Shown here: positions 1 through 9,367 of the stretch, in pieces | Layout of the letters: each line of letters starts with the position of its first letter | Position numbering within the stretch: the stretch's first letter is position 1 | Assembly: GCA_963721105.1 (NCBI GenBank) | Contig: CAVRHY010000011.1 | Coordinates: forward strand, 1,116,001-1,180,000 | Direction of reading: 5' to 3' | DNA: 64,000 nt | From: Thermohalobaculum sp963721105 | Lineage (GTDB): Bacteria; Pseudomonadota; Alphaproteobacteria; Rhodobacterales; Rhodobacteraceae | Translations under genes and position numbers: made by a program | The notes under the pieces: generated by a model | Database searches by the model: none | Seen by the model: the letters and a program-made list of their open reading frames with translations, nothing else | What the model was told of the DNA's origin: nothing

Positions 1-61
1 TCTGCGCAACGAAAAAACTCCACCAATGTAGCGGCGATAGCGCCCCCGACTCGCAGCCATG

Positions 62-1321
62 TTAAAAGCTGAGGTCGTGCGCGAGTGTCAGGAAAACTTG
101 ATGGCTCGTGGCCGTGCCTTCAAGCTGCCGGAACGTGTATCCGCCGGTCAGCGTGGTGCCGGCTCCCAGCGCGAGGCTGTAGCTTGGTCCGAAGCTGACC
201 AGTTGCTGGCTGCCGCCGTTGCCCGAGAGAGGGGCGCGGCGTGAGTAGTTGAGTGACGCCTGGAGCTTCTGGTACTGGTTGACGGAATAGCCCAAGGTTC
301 CCGACGCGCGCGTGAAGCTCTGCAAATCGCCCGTTGTCGAGCTCGGATCGATGCTCTGGCTCAGGTTCAGACTGACATTCAGGCGCTTCAGCCGGTAGTC
401 GAGGCCCGCATCGCCGACAAAGCCGAGATCGAACTGCGGATCGCCGCCCGTCGGGTCTTGAGTTGTTCGCACCGCGTCGACGCCGGCGCCGATCCTGAAG
501 GTATGACGCGGCGTGCGCTGCGTCGTCAGGTTCGCCTTGACCTCCAGCGTCTGGCTGTGCGTCCCATCATCGGACTGGAAGGCACGAAGCCCGGTCGTGA
601 GCGTTCCCGTCGTCGTCTCGCTGAGCAGACGGCGCCAGGCGGCCGTCGTCCTGATCGAATGGGTCGGTATCAGGCCCGAGGAATTCGTCGAGAACTCCGT
701 GTCTTGGCCGTCGATGCCGAAGGTCAGCTGGTTGCGCGGGTCGATCAGGAGGGTGAACGCCGTGTCGGCGCTGGAGCTGATCTGCGTGGCGTCCTTGTTT
801 TCGACGGCGAACTCGTCGACGACCGAGCCGGGGTCCGTGGGATCGACGACGGCGCCGGTGGAGTCCAGCTCGGCGATCCGGGAAAAGGCCGTCGACTGCG
901 TCCTGACGCTGGCCCTGGCCCTGGCGTTGTAGCGCTTTCCACGGTAGGCGGCATTCGCGGTGACCGTCGGATCGACGCGGCCGGTGCCGGCCAGCTGCTC
1001 GTCCTCGCCGAAGAAATACTGCGCCGCGAGGCCGAGATCGACCCCGAAAAGCCCGCGCTTCGTCCTGGCCGCAATACCCAGCCCGGCGCCGACCGTGTTG
1101 GTCACGACATTCTGGCCGTTCTTGTCGAGCCCCGGATTGGTATCTTCCCTGATGCTCTCCGAGAGGCGGGCGGTGTGCGTCCAGTCGGTCGCAGGACCAG
1201 CGCCCGGCGCGCAGGCAGCGAGCGCGAGAACGCCCAGCACGGCCGGCAGGGCAACCCAGCCGGTCCGAGCCACCGGGAAGCCACAGCATGTCACGGGCCG
1301 AACCCTATTCGAACAGCCCAC
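62..1321 (-). CDS. Outer-membrane beta-barrel protein of an exopolysaccharide locus
   Basis: About 419 residues. A hydrophobic N-terminal stretch ends in a lipobox-like LALAAC near residue 37, and the rest alternates short polar/hydrophobic segments typical of an outer-membrane beta-barrel, finishing in Phe (DLSF), the usual terminal residue for barrel assembly. The GTG start overlaps the end of the upstream polysaccharide-export gene by 17 bp, so the two are translationally coupled; an inner GTG at 1273 would give a more normal signal peptide length. Context suggests an outer-membrane component of a polysaccharide secretion system. Family assignment rests on barrel-like composition and neighbour, not on a recognised catalytic motif. 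The operon probably continues leftward out of the window. Confidence 0.65.
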   Translation of the reverse strand: MGCSNRVRPVTCCGFPVARTGWVALPAVLGVLALAACAPGAGPATDWTHTARLSESIREDTNPGLDKNGQNVVTNTVGAGLGIAARTKRGLFGVDLGLAAQYFFGEDEQLAGTGRVDPTVTANAAYRGKRYNARARASVRTQSTAFSRIAELDSTGAVVDPTDPGSVVDEFAVENKDATQISSSADTAFTLLIDPRNQLTFGIDGQDTEFSTNSSGLIPTHSIRTTAAWRRLLSETTTGTLTTGLRAFQSDDGTHSQTLEVKANLTTQRTPRHTFRIGAGVDAVRTTQDPTGGDPQFDLGFVGDAGLDYRLKRLNVSLNLSQSIDPSSTTGDLQSFTRASGTLGYSVNQYQKLQASLNYSRRAPLSGNGGSQQLVSFGPSYSLALGAGTTLTGGYTFRQLEGTATSHQVFLTLAHDLSF

Positions 1322-1946
1322 GCTCGGGAACGACGACCACCGCGCCGTCCGAGAGCGCGGCGAGATCGCGGGAATTCGAGATCATGCCCTTTTCGAAGGC
1401 CTTGTAGTTGAAAAGCCGCATCACCTCGGCATCCTCGACGAGCTCGCGCACCTGGATCCGCTCGCGGGCGGCGAAGGGGCCGAGCCCCCCGGCCAGCGAA
1501 AGCGCCTTTGCCACGGTGATCGTCTCATCGGTCTTGTATGCGTAGCGCCCCGGCCGGGCGACCTCGCCGAGCACGTAGACCTCGAGAAGCTGCTCGTCCG
1601 CCGCAGACTGCTCGGCGAGGGCACTGACCGTGACGGTCACGTCCGGCGGCTGGACGAAGTTTCCGCGCAGGCGGGATTTGACCGTCGAGCTCAGCTGCTG
1701 TGGCGTCAACCCTGCGGCCGTCAGCGTGCCCGCGACCGGGAGAGATATCCGCCCGTCCGGCAAGACCAGGACCTGCGCGTCGAGCTGCGGGTCCTCCAGC
1801 ACGTTGACGACGAGGGTATCGCCCGGGTGGATCACATACGGCTCGACCGTCTTATCCTGCGCATGGGCGGCCATCCCGATGAAGGACAGGCAAAAGCCCA
1901 GGAACACAGCCCGCATCGAAACCGTCCACGAAAACAAGGATCCCAC
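1305..1946 (-). CDS. Polysaccharide biosynthesis/export protein (Wza/GumB-like)
   Basis: A 213-residue periplasmic/outer-membrane export protein. A signal peptide ends near AHAQ. Then comes a Poly_export domain opening with YVIHPGDTLVVNVLEDP and LPDGRISLPVAG (about residues 37-115), then one SLBB-like segment with VLGEVARPGRYAY (about 127-190). In Wza/GumB/KpsD-type proteins these domains form the channel through which capsule or EPS leaves the cell. It is short for Wza (one SLBB unit), as is common in alphaproteobacterial GumB/ExoF-like proteins. The GTG start at 1946 follows a strong AGGAGG-type ribosome site; an inner ATG at 1916 sits right before the hydrophobic core. The barrel gene follows with overlapping ends. 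An inverted repeat lies 29 bp upstream. Confidence 0.88.
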   Translation of the reverse strand: MGSLFSWTVSMRAVFLGFCLSFIGMAAHAQDKTVEPYVIHPGDTLVVNVLEDPQLDAQVLVLPDGRISLPVAGTLTAAGLTPQQLSSTVKSRLRGNFVQPPDVTVTVSALAEQSAADEQLLEVYVLGEVARPGRYAYKTDETITVAKALSLAGGLGPFAARERIQVRELVEDAEVMRLFNYKAFEKGMISNSRDLAALSDGAVVVVPERGLFE

Positions 1947-1974
1947 GGTCCCCCTCCTGCCTCTTTGACACTGT

Positions 1975-1998
1975 TTTGCCAGTTACCCTAATGGCAAA
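1975..1998 (-). promoter_or_regulatory. Inverted repeat, candidate operator of the polysaccharide operon
   Basis: Perfect 7-bp arms TTTGCCA (1975-1981) and TGGCAAA (1992-1998) separated by 10 bp, upstream of the GumB-like gene. Spacing of about two helical turns between arm centres fits a dimeric regulator. The regulator is unknown. Confidence 0.4.
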
Positions 1999-2358
1999 GC
2001 CATGCCGCGTCGAGCACATCTGACCGGCAGCCGCGCCCGTCCGGTGCCCTGTGGCGTCCCTGCCACCAGCGCGCCCGGCAGGGCTGGATCGCCCCCCTCA
2101 GGCACGCCCCTCCGACGATGCCATCGGCACCGCCGGCCAGCGGCAAAGGCGGCACTGCCTGGCGCCGAGACCGGCGCCTGCCTGCCGCCTGCCGGTGCCG
2201 GGCGGGCGGCTCACAGCGCGGCGTCCGGAAAGGCTGCCCATTGCCATCGCGTCGGCAGGCTGGCGCTCATGGCCGGATCGGGTTCCGCACCTCTGCTTCG
2301 GGGCAGGGTCTTGTCCTGCGACAGTCGTCAAGCGACGCGTCGCCGGCCACCGGGTCCG
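1999..2358. other. Intergenic stretch without recognisable gene
   Basis: About 360 bp of GC-rich DNA between the polysaccharide operon promoter and the 3' end of the COG4705 gene. Open frames here are compositional and resemble no protein I know. No clear terminator or RNA was seen. Confidence 0.5.
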
Positions 2359-3174
2359 CTAGTCCGTCGCGACCATCTCTGCCCCCTGCCAGCGCAACGT
2401 CATCCCCGTGACCAGCGCAGCGATGACGCCGAGGAAAATCAGGCTGGTGACGATCGTGCCGAAGCCCAGGCCGCCATACGCCGCCGGCTGCGACATCAGA
2501 TCCCCGAAGGACGCGCCGAGCGGCCGGGTGAAAATGTAAACCAGCCAGAAGCCGAGGATCCCGTCGAGCCCGAGCAGGAAATAACCGATGGCAAGCGACA
2601 GGATGATCGCCCCGAACAGGATGCCGGTCGCCAGGTAACCCAGCCCGAACTGCTCGGCGACGAGATCGCCCACGGCGGTGCCCAGCGCGAAGGTGAACAG
2701 GATGGCGAGCCAGTAAAACGCCTCGCGCCCGGTCGTGATGATCGTGTGGATCGACAGCGTGCGTTCGACGCTGAACCACACCAGGAAGGTGACGGCGAGG
2801 GCCACCGAGAAGCCAATGGTCGAGGTCACCAGGCTGACGCCAAGATTGTCGACGAGGTTGTCCGTGACCAGCGTGCCGACGATCGAGATCAGCACGACGG
2901 CCAGCCAGTAGGTCCACGGCACGTAGCGCCTGCGCGAGAACTGCAGCGCGAGCGCCACGATCAGCACCCCGGTCATGATCAGCGAGGTCGTGGCGAGACC
3001 GAGCCCAAGGTTCACGGCAAGATAGTCGGCGGCGGTTTCGCCCATCGTCACGGCCATCAGCTTGATGAGCCAGAAACCCGACGTCACCTGCGGCACGCGA
3101 TTGGGACGCAGCTCGGGAGAGATGTCGCGCTCTTTCATCGGTGCGGTGGTCATTCCGTCTCCATCCCGGCTCAT
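2359..3174 (-). CDS. COG4705-type multi-pass membrane protein (paralogue 1)
   Basis: About 271 residues with 7-8 transmembrane segments after a short cytosolic tail. A degenerate repeat recurs: MGETAADYLAVNLGLG (near 44), a GTLVTDNLVDNLGV copy (near 98), GTAVGDLVAEQFGLGYL (near 165) and FTRPLGASFGDLM (near 217). Conserved Gly, Glu/Thr and Asp sit inside the membrane, as expected for the COG4705 family, whose function is not established. ATG overlaps the end of the upstream exported protein by 4 bp, so they are one operon. A paralogue lies at 14484-15374 next to a two-component system, and both units share a similar upstream motif. Confidence 0.8.
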   Translation of the reverse strand: MSRDGDGMTTAPMKERDISPELRPNRVPQVTSGFWLIKLMAVTMGETAADYLAVNLGLGLATTSLIMTGVLIVALALQFSRRRYVPWTYWLAVVLISIVGTLVTDNLVDNLGVSLVTSTIGFSVALAVTFLVWFSVERTLSIHTIITTGREAFYWLAILFTFALGTAVGDLVAEQFGLGYLATGILFGAIILSLAIGYFLLGLDGILGFWLVYIFTRPLGASFGDLMSQPAAYGGLGFGTIVTSLIFLGVIAALVTGMTLRWQGAEMVATD

Positions 3175-3815
3175 TTCCCGACCAGCGCGCGCGCCTGCGC
3201 CGCAAAGGCGTCGGCGTGCGCGTCGTCGTCGGCGTTGCAGCGTTCCGTGGCCTGCGCCTGCAGGTCGGCCAGTCTGGCCTTGTCGGCCGAGGCGACGGTG
3301 CCGCCTGCCAGGGCCGAACGAAGCTCCTCCAGCATCGACTCGCAGGGGATCGGATGGCCATTCGCGTCGGTGACGGCGATGCCCGCGACGGAGTGGACGC
3401 CGCCCGACTGTCCGCCGCCGGACGGATCGGAAAGCGCGGCGGATAGCGCTGCGAGCGCCTCCTTCGCCTTTGCCGGGTCGGGATTGCGCGCGCGGAGCGC
3501 GGTAAAGACGTCATCGGCCGCCGCGTCGACGGTTCCCCACGCCGCCGGCGCTTTCGGGCGCATCGTCGGTTCGGCGTCGTCCCACCGTGTCTCGAAATCG
3601 GTGATCCTGGTCTCGGCCGCGACGAGATCGCCGGCGACGACGCGGTCCCGGGTGTCGGTCACGATCGCCTGGTAGTCCGCCAGGTCGCCGAGCGGAGCCG
3701 AGCCGGACCCCGGGCCAGGCACGGCGCCCGTTCCGGGGAGAACCCAGATCTCGACTGCGCCGAACACCATGACCGGCAGCAGGATCAGCACCGCCGCAAG
3801 AACGAATTGTTTCAT
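3171..3815 (-). CDS. Small exported protein of unknown function, operon with COG4705
   Basis: 214 residues. A single N-terminal hydrophobic segment (about 1-20) acts as signal peptide or membrane anchor. The rest is Ala/Asp-rich and probably helical, with conserved-looking elements TRITDFETRWDDAEPTMRP, a HPIPCESMLEELRSALAGG segment and a lone late Cys. I do not recognise the family. Its stop overlaps the start of the COG4705 protein by 4 bp, so the two are made together and may act together at the inner membrane. The ATG at 3815 is followed directly by the hydrophobic core. Confidence 0.65.
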   Translation of the reverse strand: MKQFVLAAVLILLPVMVFGAVEIWVLPGTGAVPGPGSGSAPLGDLADYQAIVTDTRDRVVAGDLVAAETRITDFETRWDDAEPTMRPKAPAAWGTVDAAADDVFTALRARNPDPAKAKEALAALSAALSDPSGGGQSGGVHSVAGIAVTDANGHPIPCESMLEELRSALAGGTVASADKARLADLQAQATERCNADDDAHADAFAAQARALVGK

Positions 3816-3881
3816 CGGAACCTCGGATCGACGTCCACCAGCCCATATCTCGGCCTGCCGTTCGGGCCGCTTTCCCGCGAC

Positions 3882-3895
3882 ATACGAATGCGTAA
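3882..3895 (-). promoter_or_regulatory. Motif similar to one upstream of the second COG4705 gene
   Basis: ATACGAATGCGTAA on the plus strand, about 70 bp before the exported-protein/COG4705 operon. It agrees at 11 of 14 positions with TTACGATCGCGTAA (15480-15493), upstream of the other COG4705 gene, which is next to a two-component system. Candidate binding site for that response regulator; inference only. Confidence 0.35.
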
Positions 3896-3932
3896 GCCCG
3901 CTCGGTCGCGACGGAGGTGCTACGGCGCCGCG

Positions 3933-5066
3933 TCAGCCCGGGGACTTCCGGGGCCGCGGTCCGGCGAGGGCCGAGCCGGCGGCCCGGCTGATCATCGGTG
4001 TCGCCAGGCCCAGCGGCGCCGGGTCGGTCCGCGGCGCCGGGGACCGGAGGACGACGCGGCGCGCATGGGCAGGCGGAAGCCGGCCCTGCAGGCGGAACCA
4101 GTCGACCGCGTCGGCCAGCGCCTCGGTCGCCGGCCGCGCGCGATAGCCCAGCGCCGCCTCCGCCCTGGCCGAGCTGAAGAACATCCGCTTCTTCGCCAGC
4201 CGCACGGCATCGACCGTCACGAAGGGCTCGATGCCGGTCAGCCGGCCGAAGACCTCGGCAAGCTCGGCGATCGGCAGTACCGAGTTGTGCGGCAGCCGGA
4301 CGCGCGGTGCGTGCCGGCCGGACAACCGGGCGATCAGGCACAGGATCTCGCGGAGCGTCAGGTTCTCGCCGCCGAGCACGTAGCGCTCGCCCGGCACGCC
4401 GCGCTCCAGCGCCAGCAGATGGCCCTCGGCCACGTCGTCGACGTGGACGATGTTCAGGCCGGTGTCGACATAGGCGGGCATCCGCCCCGACGCCGCGTCC
4501 AGCACCATCTTGCCCGTCGGCGTCGGGCGCAGGTCGCACGGGCCGACCGGCGTCGAGGGGTTGACGATGACGACCGGCAGGGCGCGCTCCTCGAACAGGC
4601 CACGCACCGCCGCCTCGGCCAGGAACTTCGAGCGCTTGTAGGGGCCGACCATGTCGTCGAGCGAGACCGGCGTCGTCTCGTCCGCGACGCCGTCCCGCAC
4701 GATCCCCAGCGTCGCGACGCTGCTGGTGTGGACGATGCGCCGCACCCCGGCCTCGGCGGCGGCCAGCATCAGCCGGCGCGTGCCCTCGACATTGGTGGCG
4801 AACATCCGCGCGCGCTCCGCCCGGCCGGGCACCCACAGCCGGTAGTCGGCGGCGACGTGGATCAGCGCGTGGCAGTCGCGCACCGCCGCCGCGAAGGTCT
4901 CGGGCGCGGTCAGATCGGCCTGCACCGTCTCGACCGGAAGGGCCGCGAGCTGGCGTCGGTCCGAGCCTGCCCGGACCGTCACCCGCACGTCATGGCCCTT
5001 CGAGACGAGGCGGCGGACCACCGCCGACCCGACGAAGCCCGTCGCGCCTGTCACCAGTATCGTCAC
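3933..5066 (-). CDS. hpnA: Hopanoid-associated NAD-dependent sugar epimerase HpnA
   Basis: 377 residues from a GTG start chosen because VTILVTGATGFVGSAV is the normal N-terminus of the family; the in-frame ATG 105 bp further upstream adds low-complexity sequence. The Rossmann glycine motif TGATGFVG is followed by the extended-SDR segments HVAADYRLW, HTSSVATLG and a YKRSKFLAE active-site YxxxK (near 150). The match extends along the whole HpnA family length, with about 40 extra residues at the C-terminus that look non-conserved. HpnA acts in hopanoid side-chain metabolism. hpnN starts divergently 214 bp away. Confidence 0.87.
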   Translation of the reverse strand: MTILVTGATGFVGSAVVRRLVSKGHDVRVTVRAGSDRRQLAALPVETVQADLTAPETFAAAVRDCHALIHVAADYRLWVPGRAERARMFATNVEGTRRLMLAAAEAGVRRIVHTSSVATLGIVRDGVADETTPVSLDDMVGPYKRSKFLAEAAVRGLFEERALPVVIVNPSTPVGPCDLRPTPTGKMVLDAASGRMPAYVDTGLNIVHVDDVAEGHLLALERGVPGERYVLGGENLTLREILCLIARLSGRHAPRVRLPHNSVLPIAELAEVFGRLTGIEPFVTVDAVRLAKKRMFFSSARAEAALGYRARPATEALADAVDWFRLQGRLPPAHARRVVLRSPAPRTDPAPLGLATPMISRAAGSALAGPRPRKSPG

Positions 5067-5280
5067 GCCAGCATCCTCCGCAGAACCGGCGACGGGCCGT
5101 CCGTCGCGCCGCGGTGGCCGCGACGGGGTGCAGGAGCGCACCCGCGCCATCGTCGCCGATCTGACTTGCACATGGACGGTGCGCGGGCGCTGTCTGAAAG
5201 GTTACGTTTCGGTAAGTTGTTTCTCCGGCCTCGGCCGATCACCGTGCCGCGGCTCCGCCGACCGGGCGGGAATCGCCGAC

Positions 5281-7958
5281 ATGCGGGAGACGAAACTGGA
5301 CGCTGGTGGCGATCATGGTCGGCCATTGCGCGACGACGCGCTGTCCGGGAGCTGGCTCGGGCGCTGCGCCGGGGCCTGGGTCACCGCTGTCGCCCGGCGG
5401 CCGCGTCTCGTGCTGGCGCTCGTCGGCGTCCTCGGGCTGGCGGCGCTGGCCGGCGCCTCGCTGCTCCGGATAAACACCGACACCACACGGATGCTCTCGC
5501 CGGAGCTGGCGTTCCAGCGGAGGCTGGACACGCTGGACGCAGCGTTCCCGACCGACGCCCGGACGCTCGCCATCGTCGTCCGCGCGGGCGAGGCCGATGC
5601 AGCCGACGCGGCCGCGGCCTCGCTGGTGCGCGCGCTGACAGCCGAGCCGGCGCTGTTCCCCGAGGTGTTCGCGCCGGCGGTCGATCCCTGGATGGTGGCG
5701 CACGGGCTGCTCTATCTTGACCCCGAGACGCTCGGCGCGCGGCTCTCGCGGCTCAGCGGGGCGTCGAACCTGATCGCCCGGCTGCGCGGCGACCAGACGC
5801 TCGACGGGTTCCTCTCCGCGCTCGACGCGGCGACCCGGCTGGCGCAAGGGGCGGAGCGCGCAGGCGGCGGTGGCGCGGGCGGCGGCCTTGATCCGCTCTA
5901 TGCCGAGGCGGCGCGGGTGCTGGCGGCCGACCGGCAGGGGGCGGTGCGCCCGCTTGCCTGGAGCGCCGCGCTGTCCGGCGAGGCACCCCGGCCGGTGCTG
6001 CGCGTCGTCACCGTGAAGCCGCAGCTCGACTACGCGACGATCGACCCGGCCGGCGCCGCGCGCACGGCAATCAGCAACGCTGTCGCCGCGCTGGACCCGG
6101 CGATCGCGGACGGCGTCGACGTCGCCGTCACCGGCGATCTCGCCTTGCAGGGCGACGAGATGGAGAGCGCGACGGGGACGCTCGGCCTTTCGCTCGGCAT
6201 GTCGCTGCTGCTGGTGGCGGGGCTGCTCCGGATCGGGCTCGGCTCGGTCGGGCGGGCAGGCCTCGCGCTCTGCGCGCTGCTCGTGACGCTGGTCCTGACC
6301 GCGGGGCTGGCCGGGATCGCGGTCGGTACGCTGAACCTCGTCTCGATGGCCTTCGTGGTGCTGATGGTCGGGCTCGGCATCGACTATGCGATCCATTTCC
6401 TCCTGCATTTCGACACGCATGGCGCCGCCGCGTACGACGCGACGGCCCGCCAGGCGGCATTGGCGGCGGCCGCGCGCGGGCTCGGTCCGGCGCTGGGCCT
6501 GAGCGCGCTGACGACGGCGCTCGCCTTCCTCGCCTTCGCGACGACGGACTTCATCGGCATGGGCCAGCTCGGGCTGATCGGCGGCGGTGGCGTGCTGATC
6601 GCGCTGGTCGTCACGCTGACGGTCATCCCGGCCGCGGTCTCGCTCTGGCCGCGGCTGGCCCGCGGCCCGGCGTCGCACCGGCTGGCCCGGCCGCCCGCGG
6701 CACTGCGGCGGCTGGCCCTGCCGGCGGCGCTGGCGGTCGGCGTCGCCGGCATCGCGCTGCTGCCGTGGAGCCGGTTCGATGCCGACCCGATGTCGCTCCG
6801 CGACCCGGCGGCGCCGTCGGTTGCCGCCTATCGCTGGCTCGCCGCCGACCCGGAGCTGACGCCGCTGACGCTGAACCTGATCGTCCCGGACGCCGCGGCG
6901 GCGCGGGAGGCTGCGGCGCGGCTCGACCCGCTGCCCGAGGTCGCCGGCACGACCTGGGTCGGCGATTTCGTGCCCAAGGAGCAGGCGGACTAAGCTCGGC
7001 CTGATCGACATGGCCGCGCCGTCCATCGAGCACGCGGTCGCGGGCGAAGCCGTCGACCTTACGGACGACCCCGCGGAGGCGTCGGCGGCCGTCACGCCGG
7101 AAAGCCTCGCGGCCCGGCTGGACGCGGTGTCGGGTGCGGCGCCGCAGGCCCTGGCGCGCGAACTCCGTGCCTATGCCGGGCGGCGAACGCGCGCTGCCGA
7201 CGCGGCGCTCGGCGCGGCGATCTTCCGCTGGTTTCCGATGCTGATCGACCAGCTGAGGCTTCAGCTCTCCGCCGACGAGGTGACGGTCGCGTCCCTGCCG
7301 GCGCCGCTCCGCGCGCAGTACGTGACGGCGGACGGCCGGCTGCGGGTCCAGATCGCGCCGACCGGCGACATGAGCGAGCACGACGAGATGCGCCGCTTCG
7401 TCGACGCGGTCGCCGCAGTCGCGCCCGGCGCCGCCGGCGCGCCGGACCAGATTATCGGCGCCGCCCGAGCGGTGGCGCGCGCGATCGAGCAGGCGACGGG
7501 GCTGGCCGTCGCCGGCTGCCTGGTGCTCGCGGCGCTGATGCTGCGCGACCTCTGGCGGGTCGCGGCGATCATTGTGCCGCTCGTCCTCGCGGGGGCCGCC
7601 ACGGCGGGCGCGGGCGTCCTGCTGGGCCTGCCGTTCAACTATGCCAACGTGCTGGTCCTGCCGCTGCTGATCGGCGTCGGCATCGACAGCGGCGTGCATG
7701 TCGCGCTGTCCGACGCGCCGGGAGCGGTGGGGAAGGGAACGGGCGGGGGATGGCGCGACCGGCCGCGCCATCCTCTTCAGCGCGCTCACGACCGTCGCCG
7801 CCTTCGGCACGCTCGCCCTGTCGGATCATCCCGGCACCGCGAGCATGGGCTTCCTGCTGGCGCTCGCGATTGCCGCCGCCGTCGGCATGACGTTTACCGT
7901 CACCCCGGCGCTGCTGCACTGGCGAGGCATCGGCCGGTGGCGGGGGCACCGGCCGTGA
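5281..7958 (+). CDS. hpnN: Hopanoid-associated RND transporter HpnN (two frameshifts)
   Basis: About 890 residues once frames are joined. An inner-membrane RND/MMPL-like protein with two sets of transmembrane helices, each after a large periplasmic loop. The first helix follows VTAVARRPRLVLAL; later elements are LMVGLGIDYAIHFL (near 365) and the symmetrical LLIGVGIDSGVHVAL in the second half. Family members move hopanoids from inner to outer membrane. Frame 1 ends at a TAA after FVPKEQAD at 6991; dropping one T restores LGLIDMAAPS. A second shift near 7740-7755 leads into GRAILFSALTTVAAFGTLA. Start ATG 5281 has a weak ribosome site and is approximate. The stop overlaps the GTG of the glycosyltransferase. 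Confidence 0.88.
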
Positions 7959-9367
7959 CGAAGGGGTCACAGCGGCGGCTGCGCGTCTCGGTGCTGGTCG
8001 ACCTGCCGCGGAGCGCCAGCGCGGGCGGCCACGTGAAGTGCTGGGAGCGGCTGGCGGCGGCCGCCGCCGCCAGCGACCTGCCTCTCGAGCTGACCGTCTG
8101 GTTCTCGGGACCGCGCGGCGACGAGGTGCTCGGGCCCGGCGTGCGCGTCCGCCAGCTTCCGCCGCTGTTCAGCACGGCGCGCCTGGGATTTCTGCGCGAC
8201 ATCCCGGACCGGACCGACCTTGCGCCGCACCACCCCCGTCTCGCGCGGCGCCTGCGCGGCGAGGACGTGATCCACACGACCGACGGCTTTTTCGCCTTCG
8301 CCCGCACGGCCGAGGCCGTCAGCCGCCGGCGCGGCGTGCCACTGGTCAGCTCGATCCACACGGACACGCCGCGCTATGCTCGCCTGTTCACCCGGCCGTT
8401 GATCGCGAGGCTCGCCGGCGACACCGCGCTGGCGCGCTGGCTGACCTGGCGGATCCGCCTGCCGGAGCGGCTGGAGGCGCGGATGCGCGCCCGCTTGCGG
8501 GCGCACCTCGCCCGCTGCCGCCGCGTCCTCGCGACGCGCGAGGAGGATGTCCGCCTGGCCTCCGCCGCCATCGGCGGCGATCGCGTGCATGGCCTCCGCC
8601 TCGGCGTCGACCGGTCGGTCTTCGGCCCGCACCGGCGCGACCGGGCGGCCGTCGAGGCAGCGCACCGCGTGGCGCCCGGCCGCGTCATTGTGCTGTGCGT
8701 CGGGCGGCTCGACATCGGCAAGAACATCCAGACGCTCGTCGCCGCGATGGAGCGCCTCGGCGCCGAGGACCTGCCGGTCCATCTCGTCGCCGCCGGACTG
8801 GGGCCGCTCGCGGACGTGATGCGCGCGCGCCTCGGGCCGCATGTCAGCCTGCCGGGCTTCGTCGAGCCGGACGCGCTGGCGACGCTGTTCGCCAGCGCCG
8901 ACCTGCTCGCCCTGCCGTCCGAGGTCGAGACGGGCAGCATGGTGGCGGTCGAGGCGCTGGCCTCGGGCTGTCCCGTGCTGGCTGCCGAGCGGAGCGGCAT
9001 CGCCAGCCTGTTCCACGCCACGCCGGCGCTTCGCACCGTCGCCGGCGGCGCAGATGCCTGGGCGACCGCAATCCGCGGCCTCGCCGCCGATGCCGGGGCG
9101 CGCGCCGCGATGCGCGAGGCGGCACTCGCCTACGGGCGCGATCGGATCGCCGGCTGGGACGAGGTGCTGGCCGAGGACCTGCTGCCCGTCTGGCGCGCCG
9201 CGGCAGGCATGCGCGCCGGTGGGAGGGTAGCGGGCGGTGGGAGGGCAGACGGCGGGAGCGCGGGAGCGGACGGCGGTGGCCGGGACGGCAGAGACGGGGG
9301 CTCGGTCGGGTCCGACCCTTCGCCCGCGCGGCCGGCCGGGCATCCGTCGGACTGGGCGGCTGAATGA
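7955..9367 (+). CDS. GT4-type glycosyltransferase in the hopanoid block
   Basis: 470 residues, intact. GTG start overlaps the hpnN stop (GTGA). GT-B fold: N-terminal acceptor domain with RVSVLVDLPRSASAGGHVKCW, then the nucleotide-sugar half with VLCVGRLDIGKNIQTLVAAM (near 250), LPGFVEPDALATLFASADLL and ALPSEVETGSMVAVEALASG, the usual E-x7-E region of retaining GT4 enzymes. The last 40 residues are Gly/Arg-rich linker. The 3' end overlaps the start of a PIG-L deacetylase by 4 bp. A sugar added by this enzyme could be de-N-acetylated by the next gene product; acceptor and donor are not evident from sequence. Location between hpnN and hpnL suggests a hopanoid or other lipid acceptor. Confidence 0.83.
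   Translation: MTKGSQRRLRVSVLVDLPRSASAGGHVKCWERLAAAAAASDLPLELTVWFSGPRGDEVLGPGVRVRQLPPLFSTARLGFLRDIPDRTDLAPHHPRLARRLRGEDVIHTTDGFFAFARTAEAVSRRRGVPLVSSIHTDTPRYARLFTRPLIARLAGDTALARWLTWRIRLPERLEARMRARLRAHLARCRRVLATREEDVRLASAAIGGDRVHGLRLGVDRSVFGPHRRDRAAVEAAHRVAPGRVIVLCVGRLDIGKNIQTLVAAMERLGAEDLPVHLVAAGLGPLADVMRARLGPHVSLPGFVEPDALATLFASADLLALPSEVETGSMVAVEALASGCPVLAAERSGIASLFHATPALRTVAGGADAWATAIRGLAADAGARAAMREAALAYGRDRIAGWDEVLAEDLLPVWRAAAGMRAGGRVAGGGRADGGSAGADGGGRDGRDGGSVGSDPSPARPAGHPSDWAAE

Noticed and set aside
2002..3675. Long plus-strand open frame opposite the COG4705 operon
   Set aside because: Arg/Pro/Gly-rich translation without motifs; the minus-strand genes have signal peptides, membrane helices and overlapping starts.
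6980..7000. Programmed frameshift in hpnN
   Set aside because: No slippery sequence or stimulatory element; same one-base defect as in many unrelated genes here.
5239..7095. Long minus-strand open frame opposite hpnN
   Set aside because: An antisense shadow caused by high GC; composition is Arg/Gln/Asp-rich and not protein-like.
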